Source: Nymphaea colorata
Lineage: Eukaryota > Streptophyta > Magnoliopsida > Nymphaeales > Nymphaeaceae
Length of the DNA: 64,000 bases
NCBI RefSeq assembly: GCF_008831285.2
Contig: NC_045138.2
Coordinates: 19,749,934-19,813,933 of the forward strand
Direction of reading: 5' to 3'
The notes under the pieces are model-generated. The model ran no database searches. It was not told the origin of the DNA and was given only the letters and a program-made list of their open reading frames with translations. How positions within the stretch are numbered: position 1 is the first letter of the stretch; every line of letters begins with the position of its first letter. Of the stretch, positions 59,261 through 64,000 are shown in pieces. Both the position numbers and the translations under genes were made by a program.

Positions 59261-60668
59261 ATAAATCCATTTATGTATCTGATGTCCATTTAGGTAGATA
59301 AATTTGAAGGAGACAAAACTCAAGACTTTCTTTTCGTTTTTCAAGTTAAAGCTTGGCAGATTTTTTACAGGCGGAATGCTTTGTATGTTTATAAGTCTCA
59401 ACATAAGGGATTTTATTGTTTTTATTGGTGATTGAGAAGAAGAGAAAAGGCCACAACAGTAATTGAAAAAGAAGAAATTCCCTTAACAAAGGCTTGCCGA
59501 CCTTGTAAACAATCTCATTGTATGTTGAACTGAAAGAGATCATTTAGTTGCTAAGAGCACCGGCAAACATCATCGAGATATGATAAAGGTTTTAATCACC
59601 TTCCTATCAAAGTCTAAAAAGTCGAGTCTTATCAAGACTGGCAGATAAAGGCAGCAAATCGGCAGGATACTGGCTTACAGAGGGGTTAATAATTAAAATA
59701 TTTTCGTTTTGTTAAAATGTTTAAAATATTTATAAATTCATTCCAAATAGAAATGAAAAATGACCCAATACACGCCCATGGATATTGGCCAAAAAGGCGC
59801 TGATACGGCACCGAAATCTGAAAGGACAAACACATGAAAAGTACGAGTCGTCACGTATAGTTCTTGCATTGGTGATGCACAAAGTTATCTTTCTAAAATC
59901 TTAATCCTATTTTCATAAAAAATTTTATGGAAATTCTCAAAATTAACCTCGTAACTGCTGCAAACAAGCGATCACTATGAAGTTCCTAAAGTTCCTCTCT
60001 GATCCTTTTCTAAATGAAAATAGATACCCAATTCGCATCAGGTTCGGAGTGTACTCTGGTGTTTTGCAATTCACAGTGTCCTAGTTAAGAAGTCATATCT
60101 GCAATTCAGTAAAGTAAGAAAGGGATGTGTATAACATGCTAAAAGCCTGTTCCACAAAAGATTGTATTCACCAATAACGCATGCTTTACCCTGAAAATTG
60201 CTCGGGGAAGGCCCCCATCGGCCATCAGGCATGCTTTATTTCCAGGTTGTCATAGTAAAAAACTGAAACGTGATTTTGTCAATGCAGTTTCCACATCTCA
60301 CGCACACGACCGCCGTTTAAACTAAAAAATGTTATTATATACAAAGAGAAAGAACCGTTAAGATAGCGATCTACATTCCATGAATCATTGGCATTACAAA
60401 GAGAAAGAACCAACAAGACAGTGACCTACTTTCCATCTTCCACAGACTGCAAAGAACAAGATATTTTAATGGAAAGAGGGTCCCTAAAGAAGAATACAAA
60501 CTTGGCCATAGGGCTCCAAAGCATGTAATGGGATATGTAAGAATGAAATGGGATGATACAGGGGCAGACCAGAGCAAGAGCAACTGCAATTCTTCTCACT
60601 TCACTATCCTTGTTTGCTCCTTCATGTTTCATCTACATGGCCTGCTGGGCAGAGAGCAAATGCAATTC

Positions 60669-63600
60669 TTACTCCACAAACCTTGAAGAGCTCCTGTATA
60701 TTTCATCCACATGGGCTGCTGGGACATAGACCGCATCTGCCAGGGAACTGTGGCCATTTCCGTATATCAAGTATATAATAACTCCAATTAAGAGCCATGA
60801 AGACACGCGAAGCCATGTTCCACCACTGAAGAGACCAAAGAGTTAACCACACTGAAACTGTACGTGCACGTGTGTTTGTGTATGTGCATGCATGTGTCAA
60901 GTTATAAATGTGGGCAACTTACCCTAGATTTACTAACAGATAAATGTTTATCAGAATACAACAAACAGGCAGAAGAGGGACAAAAGGGCAGATGAAACCT
61001 GCATAGAAGAACAATGACATTAGAATCACCGTTGATTGCTAAACTTCTGTAGCCAATGGAATACTAGATCTAACCTCCACTATGTCCAAAGCTGTGCCTT
61101 CCATCATCTTGGTCAATCCATGAAAGGACAATCAGGCCACAGCACAGAAGCACAACACCAACACCACCCATAGATAATCGTACAAATCTAAAAGGAAAAA
61201 ATTGTTAGAAAGAAAACTCGTTCTTAATCTAGGCCATGCAACATAACAGCATTGAGCCTCTTACAACAGTAGATTGGCGCCCAAAAGATAAAAGAATTGA
61301 AAAACTTACCCAGGTAAAGATACAAAAGAAGCAGCAGAAGTAAGCAGCAGAGCTCCAATACACACAAAAGTGATGTTGATAGCTGCAACTTTGCGCCTTC
61401 TCTGGTCATCAGATTTGTCTATGGCATGGAAAAAAATAATAATAAACTTAAAATGAAATATAAAAACAGAAGGGAAAACTTTCATAAAGCAAAGCTCCTC
61501 CTTTTCTCCGGAGTCGCTAGAACCCATTTGATGATGTAAAACAGTCGTAAAAAAAAAAAAACGAGAGACCAAACGCAAATTACCCTCAGGTTGGAACTTC
61601 TTTTCAATTAACGGATAAGCAACCGATGCACCAGCACCAAGAGATGCATGACTTTCAGAAACTTGTTGAGAAGCTTTACATATTTTGTCGGCATCTTCAA
61701 GATCTTCCTCCTCACTTTCTTGAGAACCATACTTTGCCGATACTGAATCTATTGTCTCTTGAAGATATGATGGCAGAGGCACTTCATCAGGTGGGACATA
61801 CCTAAGTATTAGAATTGAAATTGCAACAATAGTGAACGCTAGTAGTGTGCCAACACTGACCTGCACAAAGGGAGAAGAAAAATTTTTGACTCGTGAATGT
61901 CACCATGAACTGAATAATACAAAATGATTTTAGCTAGCCAAAAGAATTAAGCTCAACATTCACCATCCCACTAATATAATGCAGTTTCACTGTCAAATTG
62001 TTTCTGGTTAGAAGTCAAAATTTTGGGAATCCAACGTGGCTGAAAGTTCTTGTAATTGATGAAAATAAAACACTTACCATTCCTGCCAACTGGGAGACAT
62101 CCATACAGAAAGCCAGAGTGGCAGCAACAATCCCTGTCAGAAGAGTGCCTTTAACAGGAACCTGTGTTCGTTCATCTACATCAGAGAAGAACGATGGAAG
62201 CAACCCATCCCTAGCCATTGCCATTAGGATCCTAGGCTGAGAACATAGACGGAGACAAATATATCTATTTCAGCAGGATAAACATTGAGTATCGACATCA
62301 AATTTAAAGATACAAATTCAAAGTAGCACTACAAGTAATTAAAGAGATGAAATTCGGAACAGTTTGGTTAAAGACAAGTTGCAGTTCCTCCACTGCAGAG
62401 GCAACTAATGAATCACCACCAAAGACTAAAATCCACAGAAAAACTAACAAAACAATTAGAAAATTTTTTTGAAGAGGACTGCAAGAATGCATAAACACAC
62501 ACATAGGATGTACTTTCAAAAAATGCACCTGGACACTAATTTCTAGTTTCATGAAAATGAAAAAGGCAGAATATAAACTGTACTAGCATGAAACAACAAC
62601 AACCATTTCACTGTAACAAGGAAAGCATGAAAGACGACCATGGAAAAGATCTATCAATGTGAAAACATAACTAACAAAAGATTGGAAAGAGCATATCAAC
62701 ATAGGTATAGATACCAAGGAAAATTCACCAATAACAAAAATAAGGAACATGTACTAGAAAACAGTCGGCACACATCATGAACGTTGTTTCCAACACATGC
62801 TTTTACATGTACAGGACAAAAAACCAGCAAATTCATGATTTCTAAATAATTGCAATAGTATGCAATCTCATTGGTTAACTATTTGTCCAAGCTGCAAAGA
62901 ACTTGCCTGGGGAAGGATTGAACCCAACAATGTTGCACAGAGAGCAGTAATTGCACCGGCAGTGATAATGTACCTAAAACAAAACCCAGATGAATTAAGC
63001 CAACCAAAGTCATCTGGCTAACCTACAAAAAACAACAAGATTTCCATTGAAGCTGACTTACACTGCCCACTGCATCCCATGGCTGGAGAAAGCAGATGAA
63101 ATTGGTGTGTCAGGATCCATTGCATAATAAGGCACCAAACCAACTATAACCACAGATACCAGCATGTACAAGACACAGCATAGGGATAATGCGATTCCAA
63201 TTCCCAATGGCAAATCACGTTGTGGATTCTTTACCTGCAAGATAGGATGAGCATCAAGCATGAAGTGACTACTGATACAAATATCAGGCTATATTTACAA
63301 TAAAAGCTTTGACTAATAAGTGCCTATGAAAGTTAATAACGAATTGTTTCTGTTATATCCAACTTCAACAATTTTTGTCACATGGACTCAAGCAAAAAAT
63401 GGGTTGAATGGCATTCATAATTACGTAAATAGCAATATACCTCCTCAGCCGTGCTTGCAACCGCATCAAAGCCTATATATGCAAAGAAAACAGTGGCGGA
63501 TCCAGCGAGCATCCCATTAACTCCAAAAGGAAAGTACCTAGAACCACAACAAGAACATAGATTAAATCTCCAGCTTCAACCACCTTCAACAAAACCAAGA

Positions 63601-64000
63601 AACGAATTGAGAATTTCTCATTAAAATCGTTCCAATGCATATAGTAGAAAAAGTAAAACGTGCATAACCATCTAGAGTGCACTTTTGCCTTACCCATTGG
63701 AAAGGGCATAACCAGGCCATCCACTTTGAAATCCAAGGATACTACCCGCAATGATGACAAAAATCATCACACAAACGTTTGCACTGGTTACAATGGACTG
63801 AGCAAAAGTACTCTGCAGCATAGGCAGTTGAAATTAGGGCCAAGCCAGACCATAAAGGCTCATTCAAACTTCAAAAAGTCTAAAAGCACTAACCCTACCT
63901 CCTTGATCCCTAAGCACAGGAGGCCAGTAACAATAAAAACAAGAACAGCAGCACAAGGGTCCACAACAATATTAAGACCAGGGATGTGATGACGAGCTAG
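60669..64000 (-). CDS. CAT: Cationic amino acid transporter (CAT/APC family), 3' part of gene
   Basis: Multi-pass membrane transporter of the APC superfamily that moves cationic and other amino acids. It resembles plant CAT2/CAT4-type (tonoplast) members, an inference from sequence likeness. Exons read on the minus strand: 64000-63899 (cut by the window edge), 63812-63694, 63537-63441, 63234-63062, 62973-62907, 62236-62078, 61860-61584, 61418-61310, 61187-61075, 60998-60923, 60825-60669. Phases agree and give 482 residues plus stop; about 150 N-terminal residues lie outside. Family blocks: IVVDPCAAVLVFIVTGLLCLGIKE, then FFAYIGFDAVASTAEEVKNP, then PRILMAMARDGLLPSFFSDV, and QVPVKGTLLTGIVAATLAF. 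An acidic cytosolic loop (ESEEEDLEDADK) and the C-terminal transmembrane segments follow, with tail EIYRSSSRFVE. Intron 62237-62906 uses a GC donor (CAG|GCAAGT). It is convergent with MFAP1. Confidence 0.95.

Larger units (their letters stand above)
56380..60668. other. Intergenic region between MFAP1 and the transporter gene (convergent)
   Basis: 56380 to about 56850 is probably MFAP1 3' UTR, and about 60370-60668 the transporter 3' UTR. Between them I see no gene. It holds a 612 bp TIR element (57291-57902) and a 71 bp-period two-copy repeat (59130-59260). About 59750-59850 resembles scattered repeat sequence (GGCCAAAAAGGCGCTGATACGG) but could not be assigned. Confidence 0.5.

Overview
This is nuclear DNA of a flowering plant. 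It has GT-AG introns, organelle-targeted housekeeping genes of plant type (a DYW pentatricopeptide protein, plastid PNPase, plastid threonine deaminase), AT-rich introns and intergenic DNA, and several plant transposon classes. I cannot name the species from sequence alone. There is no prokaryotic operon, CRISPR array, rRNA gene or complete tRNA gene.

Layout. 1-1644: gene-poor DNA with a LINE reverse-transcriptase relic and a SINE-like copy. 1645-3729 (+): intronless PPR-DYW RNA-editing factor. 3730-9312: AT-rich intergenic DNA. 9313-38242 (+): chloroplast polyribonucleotide nucleotidyltransferase, reconstructed here as 24 exons over 28.9 kb with every splice phase consistent (939 aa). Its 8.0 kb intron 9 holds a degenerate hAT transposase relic (antisense) that was split by a younger Ty1/copia element at 22644-27038 with 307 bp LTRs and a GTATG target duplication. 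Other PNPase introns carry small TIR elements with 8 bp target duplications. 38243-47273: repeat-rich intergenic DNA with SINEs, a CGAGCTCGAG-rich hAT-type element and long AT/AG microsatellites. 47274-51387 (+): threonine deaminase, 9 exons, 620 aa. 51388-54786: intergenic DNA with a 42 bp tandem repeat and a NEK protein-kinase fragment. 54787-56379 (+): MFAP1-type spliceosomal protein, 2 exons, 436 aa. 56380-60668: intergenic DNA with a 612 bp element bounded by 9 bp target duplications. 60669-64000 (-): C-terminal 482 residues of a cationic amino acid transporter whose 5' part lies beyond the window; one of its introns has a GC donor.

The genes do not form a pathway. Two of them (PPR-DYW and PNPase) act on organelle RNA, threonine deaminase starts isoleucine synthesis in plastids, MFAP1 acts in nuclear splicing, and CAT moves amino acids across a membrane. 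I found no undescribed biological system. The most informative structures are the nested transposon layers in PNPase intron 9, the sharply defined non-autonomous DNA elements, and the captured or duplicated kinase fragment.
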